A stretch of DNA of 64,000 nt, taken from assembly GCA_031772625.1 (NCBI GenBank), contig CM062811.1:647230606-647294605 (forward strand), in the 5' to 3' direction. The translations under genes were made by a program, and so were the position numbers. Each line of letters opens with the position of its first letter. The first letter of the stretch is position 1. Shown here one piece after another: positions 10,877-23,727 of this stretch. This DNA comes from Pinus tabuliformis (Eukaryota > Streptophyta > Pinopsida > Pinales > Pinaceae). The notes beneath the pieces are model-generated. The model saw only the letters and a program-made list of their open reading frames with translations, did not search any database and was not told the origin of the DNA.

Positions 10877-11560
10877 CGAGTACACAGAAAATAGTGTTCC
10901 GTTTTGGATAAATTTATTTTAATTCTCTCTCTCAACACTAAACGAGTACACAGAAAATAGTGTTCCGTTTTGGATAAATTTATTTTAATTCTCTCTCTCA
11001 ACACTAAATAGGTTAAGCCCTCCTCTTTTATTTTCTTAAATTTATTTTAAATTGTATCTCTAAACAACAAATAGTGTTTTATTTGGTTAAATTTATTTGA
11101 AATTCTAAAGAGGTTCAAGCCCTTATCGGGTACACAGAAAATAGTGTTCTGTTTTGGATAAATTTATTTTAAATTCTATCTCTCAACAATAAATAGGTTA
11201 AGCCCTCCTATTTTATTTTGTTAAATTTATTTTAAATTGTATCTCTCAACAACAAATAGTGTTTTATTTGGTTAAATTTATTTTAAATTCTAAAGAGGTT
11301 CAAGCCCTCCTAGAGTTCTGTCATTGTTAGGTACGCATAAAAACAATGTGCTATTTGATTTTTAAATTACAAAACAACAGTGCGTTCTGTTATCGTTTAA
11401 TATCAATTTTAACATCTAATTGATTTCTAATTTCTATCTCTCAACAATAAATTTATGAATGGGTACGCAAAACGATTTCTGATTTCTATCTCTCAACAAT
11501 AAATTTATGAATTGGTTCACAGAACAGTGCGTTCTGCTATGGCTTAGTATCAATTTCAAA
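10877..11560. repeat. Tandem repeat array carrying tRNA T-arm (B-box) copies
   Basis: Directly after tRNA-Asn comes nested tandem repetition. A 66-bp unit (cgagtacacagaaaatagtg...) at 10877 recurs at 10943. A 184-bp unit starting at 10943 recurs at 11127. A 52-bp unit (gatttc...) at 11422 recurs at 11474. Within the 184-bp units the motif ggttaagccctcct (11011, 11196) or ggttcaagccct (11112, 11297) appears four times. This is the T-arm and B-box sequence of the adjacent tRNA (ggttcaagccctcct). The array therefore seems to have grown from DNA that included the tRNA 3' end. Confidence 0.8.
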
Positions 11561-12520
11561 TTTTATTTAATTTCGGGTGTGTATCTCTTAATAATAATAT
11601 TTCTAATTTTATTTTTCAATAATAATTATAGGAAATTAAAGTGGAAATAGGATAATATCATAAATCTATGAAAAGAAAATAGAGATCGGATAATATCATA
11701 AATGAAAGGTACTGCTCTTTATAGAGGGTGTTTTTGATAGAATTAGATAAAATTGTACCATTTTTTTTTTTTGGAAAATAAGATTTATATCCAAATATCT
11801 TCTCTATCCGGGCTAGGGTTTTGGAAAATGAAGAAAAAGTTGGGATGTATGATTTTCACAATTTTGATTATTTTTTAAGTGAGTTAAGTTAAAATCAAAC
11901 TAAGTTATTTATTTATATTATATGTTTTTGTTAGAAAATTCTCAATAAAGATTTAATTTCTATGGAATATTCTAGAATATTTTTAGTAGTATTGAGAAAT
12001 TAAAGGTCGATACTTATCTCTAAATTAGTTATGTTTTTTTTACTCTCTTAATTAAAATTGATTAAGAAGAGCCTTAATGTAACATGGATCACGAAAACTT
12101 AAATTTTAAAATTGATTAATTAAAAAAATGTCATAAGTGTCATATGAAATGAGTTATAGCTTTTTTTGACATGCGGTATCGATAAACCATGGTATTGATC
12201 CATAGTATTTGTTACAAAGCTTATTTATAGATTAAAATCTTTCATGGTAAAATAGGGTAAATCTTCATGGATAAGAATCTCATTCCATGTTTTTCCATAT
12301 ATATATATATATATATAGATATAGATATTAATCTTTTTATAATAATAATAATAATTTAACTAGTTTTAAGATTTTTTTTTTTTAATAATTTGAGATCTAT
12401 TATAAAATAAGTGTTTTGATGCTTATTATGGATTGATATTTATAGACCTTTACCTACCATTTAATTTATATAACTAGACTAATATTATTTATTAAAAAAA
12501 AACTTGGAAAGTTAATTCTG
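11561..12520. other. AT-rich spacer
   Basis: AT-rich DNA without a recognisable gene. It includes poly-T runs, a (TA)n run at about 12296-12315 and short triplet repeats (ataata) near 12340. It separates the tRNA array from the plastid-derived block. Confidence 0.6.
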
Positions 12521-12523
12521 AAA

Positions 12524-12773
12524 ATGACCCTAAATCTTCGTGTACTGTCTCCTAATCCAGTCATTTGGGATTCAGAAGTTAAAGAAATAATTCTATCTAC
12601 TAATAGTGGTCAAATTGGCGAGTGGTCCACTATGGCTATGAAATCTTCGTGTACCGTCTCCTAATCCAGTCATTTGGGATTAGAAGTTAAAGAAATAATT
12701 CTATCTACTAATAGTGGTCAAATTGGCGAGTGGTCCACTATGGTCATTTGGGATTCAGAAGTTAAAGAAATAA
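12524..12773 (+). pseudogene. atpE: Plastid atpE 5' fragment, partly triplicated
   Basis: AtpE is the epsilon subunit of plastid ATP synthase. At 12524 an ATG opens a sequence matching its N-terminus, including [20 protein letters not shown]. About 100 bp of this recurs at 12641 (109-bp offset, with one base lost in gggattcagaag), and a third short copy (tcatttgggattcagaag) starts at 12744. All copies stop before the central part of the protein. This is nuclear-inserted plastid DNA, not a gene. The third copy joins directly to a reversed trnM fragment. Confidence 0.85.
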
Positions 12774-12774
12774 T

Positions 12775-12812
12775 GTATGAAAGCGATACTCTAACCACTG
12801 AGTTAAGTGGGT
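12775..12812 (-). pseudogene. trnM-CAU: Plastid trnM(CAU) 5' half
   Basis: The minus strand reads ACCCACTTAACTCAGTGG followed by TTAGAGTATCGCTTTCATAC, the 5' half of plastid elongator trnM including the CAU anticodon. It then ends abruptly against an atpE fragment. In plastid genomes trnM lies beyond the 3' end of atpE on the opposite strand, as here. The junction is therefore best explained by a deletion that removed most of atpE and the 3' half of trnM. Confidence 0.75.
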
Positions 12813-12898
12813 CATTTATTCTCATAGGTAGAGTTGGATTTATAAATGATATGGATATAGATATGGAGTTGGGTAATATGGATATGGATATCGTACGA

Positions 12899-13601
12899 TC
12901 TCCTATTAGCACACTGAATCATATCTATGAGATATCCGGTGTGGAGGTGGGTCAACATTTTTATTGGCAAATACGGGGGTTTCAAGTTCATGGACAGGTA
13001 CTTATAACTTCTTGGGTTGTAATTGCTGTCTTATTAGGTTTAGCTACCATAGTTGTTCGAGATCCACAAACCATTCCTACCGGTGGTCAAAATTTTGTTG
13101 AATATATTCTCGAATATTTTTTGGACTTGACCAGAACTTAGATTGGGGAGGAAGAATATGGTCCCTGGGTTCCCTTTATTGGAACTATGTTTCTATTTAT
13201 CTTTGTTTCTAACAGGTGCTATTCTAAAATCACCTCAGGGGGAGTTAGCTGCACCTACAAATGATATTAATACTACGGTTGCTCTAGCTTTAGTTACGTT
13301 AGCATATTTCTATGCAGGTTACAAAGAAGGGGTTAGGTTATTTTGGTAAATATATTCAACCAACCCCAATACTTTTACCAATTAACATCTTAGAAGATTT
13401 TACAAAACCTTTATCACTTAGTTTTCGACTTTTTGGAAATATATTAGCTGACGAATTGGTAGTTGCTGTTCTTGTTTCTCGGTACCTTTAATAGTTCCTA
13501 TACCTGTAATATTCCTGGGATTATTTACGGGCGGTATTCAAGCTCTGATCTTTGCAACTCTAGCTGCAACTTATATAGGTGAATCCATGGAGGGTCATCA
13601 T
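12899..13601 (+). pseudogene. atpI: Plastid atpI (CF0 subunit a) pseudogene
   Basis: AtpI is the membrane subunit a of plastid ATP synthase, lining the proton path. Plus-strand translation gives [43 protein letters not shown], a stop at 13139, [20 protein letters not shown], then after a deletion [18 protein letters not shown]. Further frameshifts lead to [19 protein letters not shown] and finally [10 protein letters not shown]. Nearly the full length is covered, without the first residues and with a stop, indels and lost terminal stop. Frames seen here at 12674-13141 and 13143-13349 are parts of this pseudogene. It sits next to atpE and trnM pieces that are not its neighbours in typical plastomes, so this is a rearranged nuclear plastid insertion. 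Confidence 0.9.
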
Positions 13602-15140
13602 CCAATCAGACAATTTTAAAAAATCATTCAACTCATTATTATTATAAAAAAATATAATTAATTTTCTATTTAAAATATTTTTTTTTTTCTAACCAATAAA
13701 AATATATATAATTTGATAATTTTTTTCACAGACTTAAAAGTTAAAAATCCCTTATTTCATATATAAAATAATAAAAATTGAAATTCAAAAGAGATAAAAT
13801 TATACAATCTCTTATTTCAAAAAATAAAATATATACACTTTTTGTAAAGTTTACACTATCAGCACTTTTAATCCTCAATTGGTGATATTTAGGCGTTATA
13901 TCTCTTATTTTATTCGCAAATAGCGCTATATCTTACATTCATTACGCTTTGATAAAGATCTGGTAAAATAAATAACATACCAGACGGAGGCTAATACCTT
14001 AAAAATAATTTGGTCCAAAAAATAAAACTAATTTTAACAACTATTAGTAATGTGAAAAAAATACAAAATAAAAACATTTAAAAATATAATTCATAGATTA
14101 CATAAAAACAAAAAAAAATGAATTAAAAAAAATTATATAAAAAATATCTTAAACTAAATAAAATTCTTAAAAATTATAATTTAAAAATTTTAAAAATTTA
14201 TAAAAAATTTAAAATTAAATAATTTTTTTGAGATTGTTTTTTCTGTTTAATTATATCACTAGTTTTCTAGTGACCAAAAAATCAATCACATGATAAATCT
14301 GGAAAAACAATCTCAAAAACAAAAACGAGATGAATCACGAAAACTTGAAATCAGAAACTATATAAAATTCTTTAAAAAAGGTATAAAGTATAAGAAAAAG
14401 AATTAAATAAAATTTAATTCAATAATTAAAAAACTAGCAATTGCCCCAAAAGGTGCAAAGAGAGGCCGATAGAAATGTTAAATTGAAAGAATTGTATTTT
14501 GGTTTAAAATAATAAATATTATAAGGTGACGTAAAATCTGTGCACATATGTCAAGCAGGACTATACCCAGAGGTCGAGTAGGAAACCACGCCAGATGTCT
14601 CAACGAGAATGAAAGTGTCGATGACAGTGGCTTGCCTATAATGCGTCTAGGCTCTCCCATTGATTTGTGAACATTCCATCTTACTTGCAATAGTGCACTA
14701 TATCGCTCTTATACTTGTCATTTGAATTACTTGCTCATTGACCTTTGATATTGTTCTATCTTTTTGAGCTCAGGTAAGACGTGAAGGTCTGGAACCTTCC
14801 TCGACCAGAAGGAACGAATCACAAAATTGAAGGGAAAAAAAACTTGCCGATGATATGTTGCAAGAATCCATGCCAATTATGAGAATAGTTTGATGTTCAT
14901 TGAAATTTGTTTACATCACAAAGAGTATTAGGCAAACTTTGAATACATAGTTTAATTATTATATATATAAAGGCCTTGAACATAATTTCAGGAAATAGCA
15001 TACAGAATCCATCCCTAGACAATAAACTACAGAAACTTTAAACAACATAGTACCACGATCTTAACCTATTGCTTGCACTTGCATATGAGCTTGTACGCAC
15101 ACGCAAAAACACCTATTTGAATTCCTCTGCATTCGCCTTA
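13602..15140. other. AT-rich spacer with dispersed-repeat pieces
   Basis: Very A/T-rich to about 14420 with no gene. At 14438-14462 the sequence actagcaattgccccaaaa and following ggtgcaaag matches, in reverse complement, about 49148-49176. At 14619-14662 gtggcttgcctataatgcgt and following ctaggct resembles 18928-18963. Both indicate mobile-element-derived sequence, class unknown. Confidence 0.5.
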
Positions 15141-15229
15141 ATGTGATTGGCTGCTATGGGAAAATCCTCGTCCAGACATATATCCCAATGGCCATCCCAT
15201 CTGATGAAAAACCCAGTATCCGTGAAATA

Positions 15230-15794
15230 CTACACCACATGTATCTGCCGGAAACATTCCAATGCTTCGCCATGAAACCCATTATGCACAAGTCCAACAA
15301 TCATAGCTGTCCATGTGACAACATCTCGATGGCGCATTTCCTCAAACACTTTAGTTGCATCCTCCACAGAACGGCACCTGCAATACATATCCACAAGCAC
15401 ACCTCCCACAAAGACATCAAGCTCATAACCGGTCTTAATAACCTGCCCATGAATCTCCATCCCGTGTTGCAGGTCCATTAAGCTTCCACATGCCTTCAGC
15501 ATGATTGAGAACGTAAAATTATCAAGCTCTGTGCCAGATAACTTCATCTGATTATAAATCTCCATAGCCTTGGTTTCACAGAACCCATTCTTAACATAAT
15601 CTCTGAGCAAAGCATTCCACATAAACATAGTCCGCTCAGAGGCTTCATCGAAGGCCGCCCGCGCATCGACAATGCTTCCACAGGCAGAATAAAGATAAAC
15701 AAGCTTGGTAGCCAAGTAGGGATTCTGATGAGCCCCTGTGATTCTCATGTGGGCGTGGACCTGCTTGCCTTCTTCCAATAATTTCTGGACAATG
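15230..15794 (-). pseudogene. PPR protein fragment (PLS-type)
   Basis: Pentatricopeptide repeat proteins bind organellar RNA. About 190 residues on the minus strand contain typical PLS repeats: EEGKQVHAHMRITG, TKLVYLYSACGSIVDARAAF, WNALLRDYVKNGF, QVIKTGYELDVFVGG, VLVDMYCRCRSVEDATKVF and DVVTWTAMIVGLVHNGF. An in-frame stop lies just upstream (about 15795) with no in-frame ATG near the beginning. The sequence leaves the family after ALECFRQIHVV. Intact family members are several hundred residues with E or DYW tails, so this is an internal piece of a longer gene. Confidence 0.85.
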
Positions 15795-15799
15795 CATCA

Positions 15800-16600
15800 A
15801 TCTAGGAGTATATGGTAGATTTGGGTATCCACAGGGATTTCTCTACTGAAGTGCATCTAGTGCAGAATGTGAAGAGCTTCATCAACCAACCTTTCTCTGC
15901 ACAAAAGAACAGTGCTTGCCAGAAGCCAGGGAAGAAGAAAAACAACAACAAATGGCAGGGAAAAAGCAGTAAAAATATCTTCAATAGTGACATAAAAGAA
16001 TGGGAAAAAGTAGTAAGGCAACTCAACTGATATTTGGAAAAAGCAGTCACCATTCAAATCAACAGTTAAAAGTGTGTCACCTGATCCAACGGAGCAGAGC
16101 AAAACTTCAAAGCAGTTAAAAGTGTTGACGATTGTTGATCCATATCCTTAAAAACTGATATCCATTGCCATGCATTGATAACATAATAGATAAACTTCAA
16201 GGAACTAAGAATTTTGGTAAGATTAATTCAAATTCACTTGTAATTATCGTGATTAGGGAAATTAGTTGTACAAGAAATAACCAGTAATATAAAAGGAGAT
16301 CTGCCTCATTGTATGCAATGGCCCCATTTGATATAAAGATCATATTTTACATCTTCCATGCATTGTGTATTTGGTCTTTCATATTGACAAACAATACCAA
16401 GAAGAAAGAGAAGAACCAATATCATCCTTAGTCGGTTAAAAACAAATATTGGTATGTTAACAAAAATGATGACCCATCTAATGACAAAGAAAGAGGAATG
16501 CTCAGTAAATTTCAAGAAAGAAGGAAATTCTCATCAAGAGGATACTAAGGGTAAACAGCCTGAAACCTTCTGAATTTGAGGACTTCCTCGTTATCTTCCA
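15800..16600. other. Intergenic, no gene recognised
   Basis: Overlapping short frames on both strands have no recognisable domain. The stretch lies between a PPR fragment and a gag remnant and could be part of either unit; nothing in it decides this. Confidence 0.5.
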
Positions 16601-17250
16601 CCATGCTTTAAGGTGAGACAGCTATATGCAATCTTTGAAGCAGCAAAGGAGACCCTCGATAGTATCATGGGAGACATTCAAAATGCTGTTGAAGGATCAG
16701 TTCTATGATATTGGATATCAAGAAGATCCATTTAATTGTGATATTTTCACAAACACAAGAAAAATTGTTCAGGACTACACCACTGAATATAAGAAATCAG
16801 CAAGCTTGCTAAATCTCAAAGTAGAAGTTCCTCAAACGTTGATAAAAAATTGAGGAGAACTACATGGCTACATCAGAAAGGAATTTACCCCATTTGAAGT
16901 AAAGAACCTTAATGATTCTGGTAAGAAGGCTCTATTTATTGAGTACAAGAACAGAAAACCAGCAGTAAGTGGGGAAATGGAAAACCAAGGAAAGGCAAAC
17001 GAACAGAAATAGGACTTTCACCGCTGCTCAGTGACTCAAAAGACAACACCAGGAATCACTACAATCATTGCAGTGTTGATTTATGGGCACACTGAGAAAT
17101 AATGCTGGAAATTACACCTGAAATTATATCCTACAATTTGGAAGAAAACATCTACGAGAATGTTGAGGGACAAAACTGGAAAGTTTCCAGAAGAGAAGAA
17201 TATCGCTTATATGAGTGCAGACCACCAACTAAAGAGGACACATTATTTAA
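16600..17250 (+). pseudogene. Ty3/gypsy gag remnant
   Basis: Gag forms the capsid of LTR retrotransposons. The frame at 16626-16853 reads SWETFKMLLKDQFYDIGYQE and IVQDYTTEYKKSASLLNLKV, matching the Retrotrans_gag core. The E2 copy at 33109-33285 has the similar SWSDFIAAIKRQFYPLAYMQ and VQDYTQEFRRMSLMLGV. Downstream, broken by stops and frame changes, a degraded knuckle region near 17080-17130 ends CWKLHPE-like, as in E2. No pol or LTRs are recognisable nearby. Confidence 0.7.
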
Positions 17251-18470
17251 TCCATTGTCACATATTTAAAAGCATATGTCACCTTTTGAGGTGTTTTGGG
17301 ATAAGGACACAATGTTGAGGTCTTCTCTACAGATTTAGAGGCTAGCTCTTTCCTTATGGAGATGACAAGTAGCATTGTGGGCCTATTTTATTCACTCAAA
17401 GGGAAAAAAAGGAGGATACCAGGGTCTTTTGTAAAGAAATATTATTTTATTATTCAGGTTTTAATTTGAATGTTATAAATAGAAAAGAGGATTCACTTGC
17501 TAAAGTCACGGTTGGAGTTGTGGCAGTTCCTCTACAAGCTTAGTTGAAAAACATTTGGGAGAATGCAATTAAGGGGCAAATTCAATGTGAGGTTTTCGCT
17601 CTATGTTTCTCTTTTATCGATGACTAGGTTTTTTTGCAAGGATTGCCATTGTTTTTCCAACTGATATAAGCTTTGAAGAAGGTCAGTCTTTCTCCAATAA
17701 GAGGACGTTAGGGTTTAGGTTTTGCTAATGGTAAATATCTTAAATACTGGCAATAATTCTAGACCTTGCTTTAGCATATCACAACATTTGCACTTGCAAT
17801 GATTATATCAGATCCGGTTTAATATTGCTAAAAAAGGAATGGATGTTTTTACTTTGAGACGAATTACAAAGAGTGGGCCAAATGACTTCATTCAAAATTT
17901 TCAGTTGACAGTTTAATGGTTGGAATATTTTCTTAAGGCTATACTATTTAAGGGCAGATTCAGTTTAAGGCAGAATCAAGAGAGTAATACTTCACTTGGA
18001 ATTATTTGTATAGCATTTTAGATGTTTTTGTTTTCATTCATTTGCAATCACTATTTCTTATGATAACATTGATATATGCCATACTTTGAAATATTATCTC
18101 ATTGCTTATATTGTGATCATACACACGTACTAAGACAACGCTTCAAATTGATAACCACAACTGCTTACAACCTAACACTTTGATAAGCGCTATTTGAGCG
18201 TGTCAATACCCACTGGTTCTAGAGATATTGGATATGACTCAAATTCGCTGCATTTTTGTGAATAAGATCACTCTCTTAAGGAGTAATACATGAAGCAAAA
18301 ATGATTTATCACAAAATCTTATGGTCTTCAGTTGCAATTTTTGAATGGTATTTAAAATTGGACTTTATGGATTACTTGTTGCAATTTCCATACGTGAATG
18401 GTCTCTATCTAAACAGGGGTTTTAGATTCAACATTACCTTGTGACTTGAATCAATCTAATTTTATAACAA
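17251..18470. other. Intergenic, no gene recognised
   Basis: AT-rich sequence without recognised coding or structural features. It may include the decayed remainder of the gag-bearing element at 16600-17250. Confidence 0.5.
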
Positions 18471-18475
18471 ATTAT

Positions 18476-18645
18476 GCATCACTTGGGATACTTCACAATT
18501 GTTCTCAACATTAATCTACATTTTGTAATCATTTAAGCATCACTTTGGGATTACTTCACACTTGTTCTCAACATTAATCTACTTGTTTGTAACCATTTAA
18601 GCATTCACTTCGGGGGTATTTCACACTTGATCTCAACATTTGCAA
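18476..18645. repeat. Three imperfect tandem repeats of 61-64 bp
   Basis: Copies begin with gcatcact or gcattcact at 18476, 18537 and 18601. They share acttcacacttgttctcaac and, in the first two, attaatctac followed by a variable end. Substitutions and small indels separate the copies, and the third is incomplete. Confidence 0.8.
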
Positions 18646-18704
18646 ATTCTCACATCTTTGACGAATGAATCGATTTGATTGAGTTAAGTATAAGAGTAGT
18701 CAAT

Positions 18705-18920
18705 TCATGCTAGTATTTTCCAATTTCTCTCCCAACAATCTAAGTTTAAATTGATCATGCGGATTCCCCCTGGGATAGGCAGTCTCCTTGGTCGGGCAAG
18801 GCCATCAAGGTGTCATGCTAGTATTTTCCAATTTCTCTCCCAACAATCTAAGTTTAAATTGATCATGCGGATTCCCCCTGGGATAGGCAGTCTCCTTGGT
18901 CGGGCAAGGCCATCAAGGTG
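18705..18920. repeat. Perfect tandem duplication, 2 x 108 bp
   Basis: A 108-bp unit starting tcatgctagtattttccaat at 18705 is repeated without a visible difference at 18813. It includes cggattccccctgggatagg and ends catcaaggtg. Perfect identity implies a very recent duplication, or an assembly artefact. Confidence 0.9.
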
Positions 18921-19296
18921 ACAGTGAGTGGCTTGCGTATTATGCGTCTAGGTTGTCCCATTGAGGTTAGGACTTTTCCTCCTAGGTGATAATTTGAGTG
19001 GTAACAGTGAGTTTGGGTGATATTTATGAGTTAAACTTTAAAGAATAAGTCGGGATTGATTCAGATTCAGCTGATTAGACTCTGTTTCCTCTTAAAACAT
19101 AGTCAAACTCCCGACTCCACTTGGACTGCGAAGAGTCTGATAACACTGCCAAGAAGCTTCGTATGGCATAAATTGCAGAGCAGTAAAGGCATTAGTGGAC
19201 TGAAAATAAAATGTCATACAGATCAACTTGGTTAATAATTTACTCAGTCCATCTATATTTAAGAAGCACATCTATAATAATTGAAAAGCCACTGAC

Positions 19297-19640
19297 CTTG
19301 AAGAAGAGGGGATGGTTGAGGTTCTGTTCCTCCATCTGTTTGAGGACTGCAAGCCAATCTACTCTTTTGGGCTTCATTATTCTCACCCACTTCATGATTA
19401 ATTCAGATGGATCATCCTCTTCTGATAAACAAATTATATGTTTCATCAAGGCCTTGCTCCTTCCAGACAACTTTGGAGGCAGAGCTTCTATGAGCCTTTT
19501 TTTGCGTCTTATCCAATCCATTGTCGTCTACATCAGCCCACCTCAATCCCTTGCCCTTTACTTGCTGGTTGTCTTTATCTCCCCAACATCAGAATCTGAT
19601 TCGTCCTCTGCATCTTCAACCTCAAATTCATAATACTTTT
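19297..19640 (-). pseudogene. 5' exon of a putative PPR-like organellar protein gene
   Basis: On the minus strand an acidic stretch (EFEVEDAEDESDSDVGEI) leads, through two apparent frameshifts near 19556 and 19510, into a conserved-looking block with EALPPKLSGRSKALMKHIIC, IMKWVRIMKPKRVDWLAVLK and HPLFFK. A GTCAGT splice donor follows at 19291-19296. The block resembles the N-terminal exon of some plastid PPR proteins as I remember them; that attribution is tentative. No 3' exons are visible to the left, so the gene is both frameshifted and truncated. It lies head to head with the EBF-like sequence at 20136. Confidence 0.4.
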
Positions 19641-20135
19641 CTTCTTCGGTTGTCGCTGTTGCTATCGTTAATGGGTGTCCGGGGCTTTAATGTTTTGGAC
19701 TTTTGATTTGTGGATTTTAAATCATTTGCTACGTTTCTTTCCATCCATTTTACCTTGTGCTTTTGCTTGTTCTTGCTGGGTTTAAGGCAACCTTTGACTA
19801 TCATTTAGCATCTTAGGAGCAGGAGCCTTGGTTTTGTCTAGTTTTAGGCCTTCAGCTGCTGTGTAATTATTTGAATAATGAATCTTAATATTAACTTAAA
19901 AGGGATAAACGTATTATCACTCTATTCATCAATCTGGAATTATTCTCTGAACGATCTGTGGGTTTGTTTCAACTTTTCAAGTATGGTAGATGATTTACGA
20001 GGGTTGGTTGTGATCTGTTGGGTGCTGTAGCTAAATTTCAGTCTTTATGTTTGGTTTATTTGCCATTGAGGTAGTAAAAAAATGACTGGTGCTATATATC
20101 TTTTGTGCTGAGGGTGCTATACCTTGGATCTGCAG
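19641..20135. other. Upstream region and partial intron of the EBF-like gene
   Basis: No exon is recognisable. The end is intron-like, finishing in a 3' splice acceptor (ggatctgcag) at 20126-20135. EBF genes carry a short first coding exon before this intron; I could not find one here. Confidence 0.45.
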
Positions 20136-21672
20136 GTGATGAAGACTTTGGAAGGCCTAAGTTTTCTGGTCATGTGGATACAGATCTTTTCTTGTCTCTT
20201 GCACCTCGAATGGAAGTACTTTGCCCTCCTCGGAAAAGACTCCGTGGTAATTTCATCATACCATTCAGAGAGACAAAGCGAAGGCAAGAACAGAAAGATC
20301 TTATTAGCATGCTGCCTGATGAATGTCTTTTTGAAATATTCAGACATCTACCAGCAGCTCGAGACCGCAGCGTATCCGCGTGTGTGTCGAAGCGCTGGCT
20401 TATGCTCCAGAGCAGCATGCAGAGAAGTGAAATCAAGAGATCCAAGCCAAGCCCCAAAACTTGTGGAGAAACACCTAATAGAGACTGCTCAGAACAATGT
20501 AAACTGTGTCAAAAGAATGCAAGTTTTACTGAGAACAATTTTGAAGAGTTTTCCGATGATGGATTTGGTGAAGTGGAATATTTAGAGTCAGAGTCAACGG
20601 AGTTGGACGTAGGATGGAAAGGAACAGGTGAAAAGCAGCCAAGATGGGCTATTAGAGACCTGTCCAGGTGTTTGGAAGGAAAGAGAGCTACTGATATTAG
20701 GCTTGCAGCAATTTCTATAGGCATGGGTGGTCGAGGAGGACTAGGCAAGCTCAAAATCCGAGGAAATCACCCTTCCCGAGGGGTGAGTGATCTAGGTCTT
20801 AGTACAATTGGTCTTGGATGCCCAGCACTCAGGGTCTTATCTCTCTGGGATTGCCCCTTAATTAGCGGTAAGGGACTGTTGGCAATTGCTAAGGGCTGTC
20901 ATCTGTTGGAAAAGCTTGACCTGTTCAACTGCCCATTGATTGGAGACAAGAGTTTGGAAGCTATTGCGGAAAATTGCCCTGGCTTATTAACCCTCAACAT
21001 AGAAAGCTGCCCAAAAATCGGAAACAAGTCCCTGGAAGCAGTTGGGCAGCACTGTCCCAATCTTAAATCCTTATCCGTCAGTGACTGTTCTCTTGTTGGT
21101 GACCAAGGGATTATGTCTTTAGTGTCAAGTTCAACAAAGTTGGAGAAGGTGAAGCTGCAGGCCGTAAAAGTTACTAATCATACTTTAGCTGCTATCGGAC
21201 TTTACTGCAAGAATTTAACTAAATTAACATTTGTAAATCTCCAGAAAGTCACAGAGAAGGGTTTTCAGGCTCTGGGAAATTCTTCAGTTATGCAAAAGCT
21301 GAAACTACTGTCAATTACCTGTTGTCGAGGATTAACAGACCCGGGTTTGGAGTCCATAGGACAAGGCTGCCCTAGTGCGCGCAAGTGTGAATTATTGTCT
21401 GACAAAGGTTTGAAAGCATTTACCAAAACTGCAATTTCGCTTGAAAATTTACAGTTAGAGGAACGCAATATGATATCTCACTTTGGCCTGATAGATGCTT
21501 TAGGAAGCTGTAGTGGAAAGCTGAAGGTGCTCACACTTGAAAAATGCACCGGGATCAAAGAGTCTGGACTTAGGGAAGTTCCAGTACCCACCTGTGAATC
21601 TTTGAAATCTCTTAATATTCGCTCATTCCCATTCCTTGGAAATGGATGCTTGGCTTTACTGGGACTCTGCAG
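20136..21672 (+). pseudogene. EBF: EIN3-binding F-box protein (EBF1/2-like), 3'-truncated
   Basis: EBF proteins are the substrate receptors of SCF ubiquitin ligases that degrade EIN3/EIL transcription factors, holding ethylene responses off. The exon begins at the acceptor 20135/20136 with DEDFGRPKFSGHVDTDLFLS, followed by PPRKRLR. The F-box LPDECLFEIFRHLPAARDRS with SKRWL comes next, then the junction CLEGKRATDIRLAAISIGMG and leucine-rich repeats such as GCPALRVLSLWDCPLISGKG and NCPGLLTLNIESCPKIGNKS. The frame is open throughout. A few residues are lost in one repeat near 21380 (CPSARKCELLSDKG). Homology stops after FLGNGCLALLGLC, about two thirds along a normal protein of roughly 630 residues, so the C-terminal repeats that bind EIN3 are missing. 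There is no ATG: an upstream in-frame GTG is intronic. Confidence 0.85.
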
Positions 21673-21673
21673 G

Positions 21674-21692
21674 CATGGCACAAGATGCCATG
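21674..21692. repeat. Hairpin at the EBF truncation point
   Basis: The sequence catggcacaagatgccatg is a perfect 7-bp inverted repeat (catggca/tgccatg) with a 5-base loop. It lies one base after the last EBF-matching sequence. Confidence 0.85.
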
Positions 21693-21812
21693 GGCTTGGG
21701 ACTCTTCTCGACCTCGACGAGACACGAGACACATACGGCGATAGACAGGCGGGATACCCATGTGATCAGCATATGCATAGTTGCTAAAACTGAGCGTATA
21801 TTTACAATTTCA

Positions 21813-23727
<1,915 letters not shown>

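Noticed and set aside
12674..13141. A 155-codon open frame that looks like one membrane protein
   Set aside because: It is a chance fusion of atpE copies, reversed trnM, filler and the first part of atpI; no single gene has this order.
12899..13601. Functional nuclear copy of atpI
   Set aside because: A stop, deletions and frame changes interrupt it, and no transit peptide precedes it.
20105..20135. Protein start for the EBF-like gene at 20105
   Set aside because: The codon is GTG and the stretch ends in a good splice acceptor (tctgcag), so it is intronic; no ATG is present.
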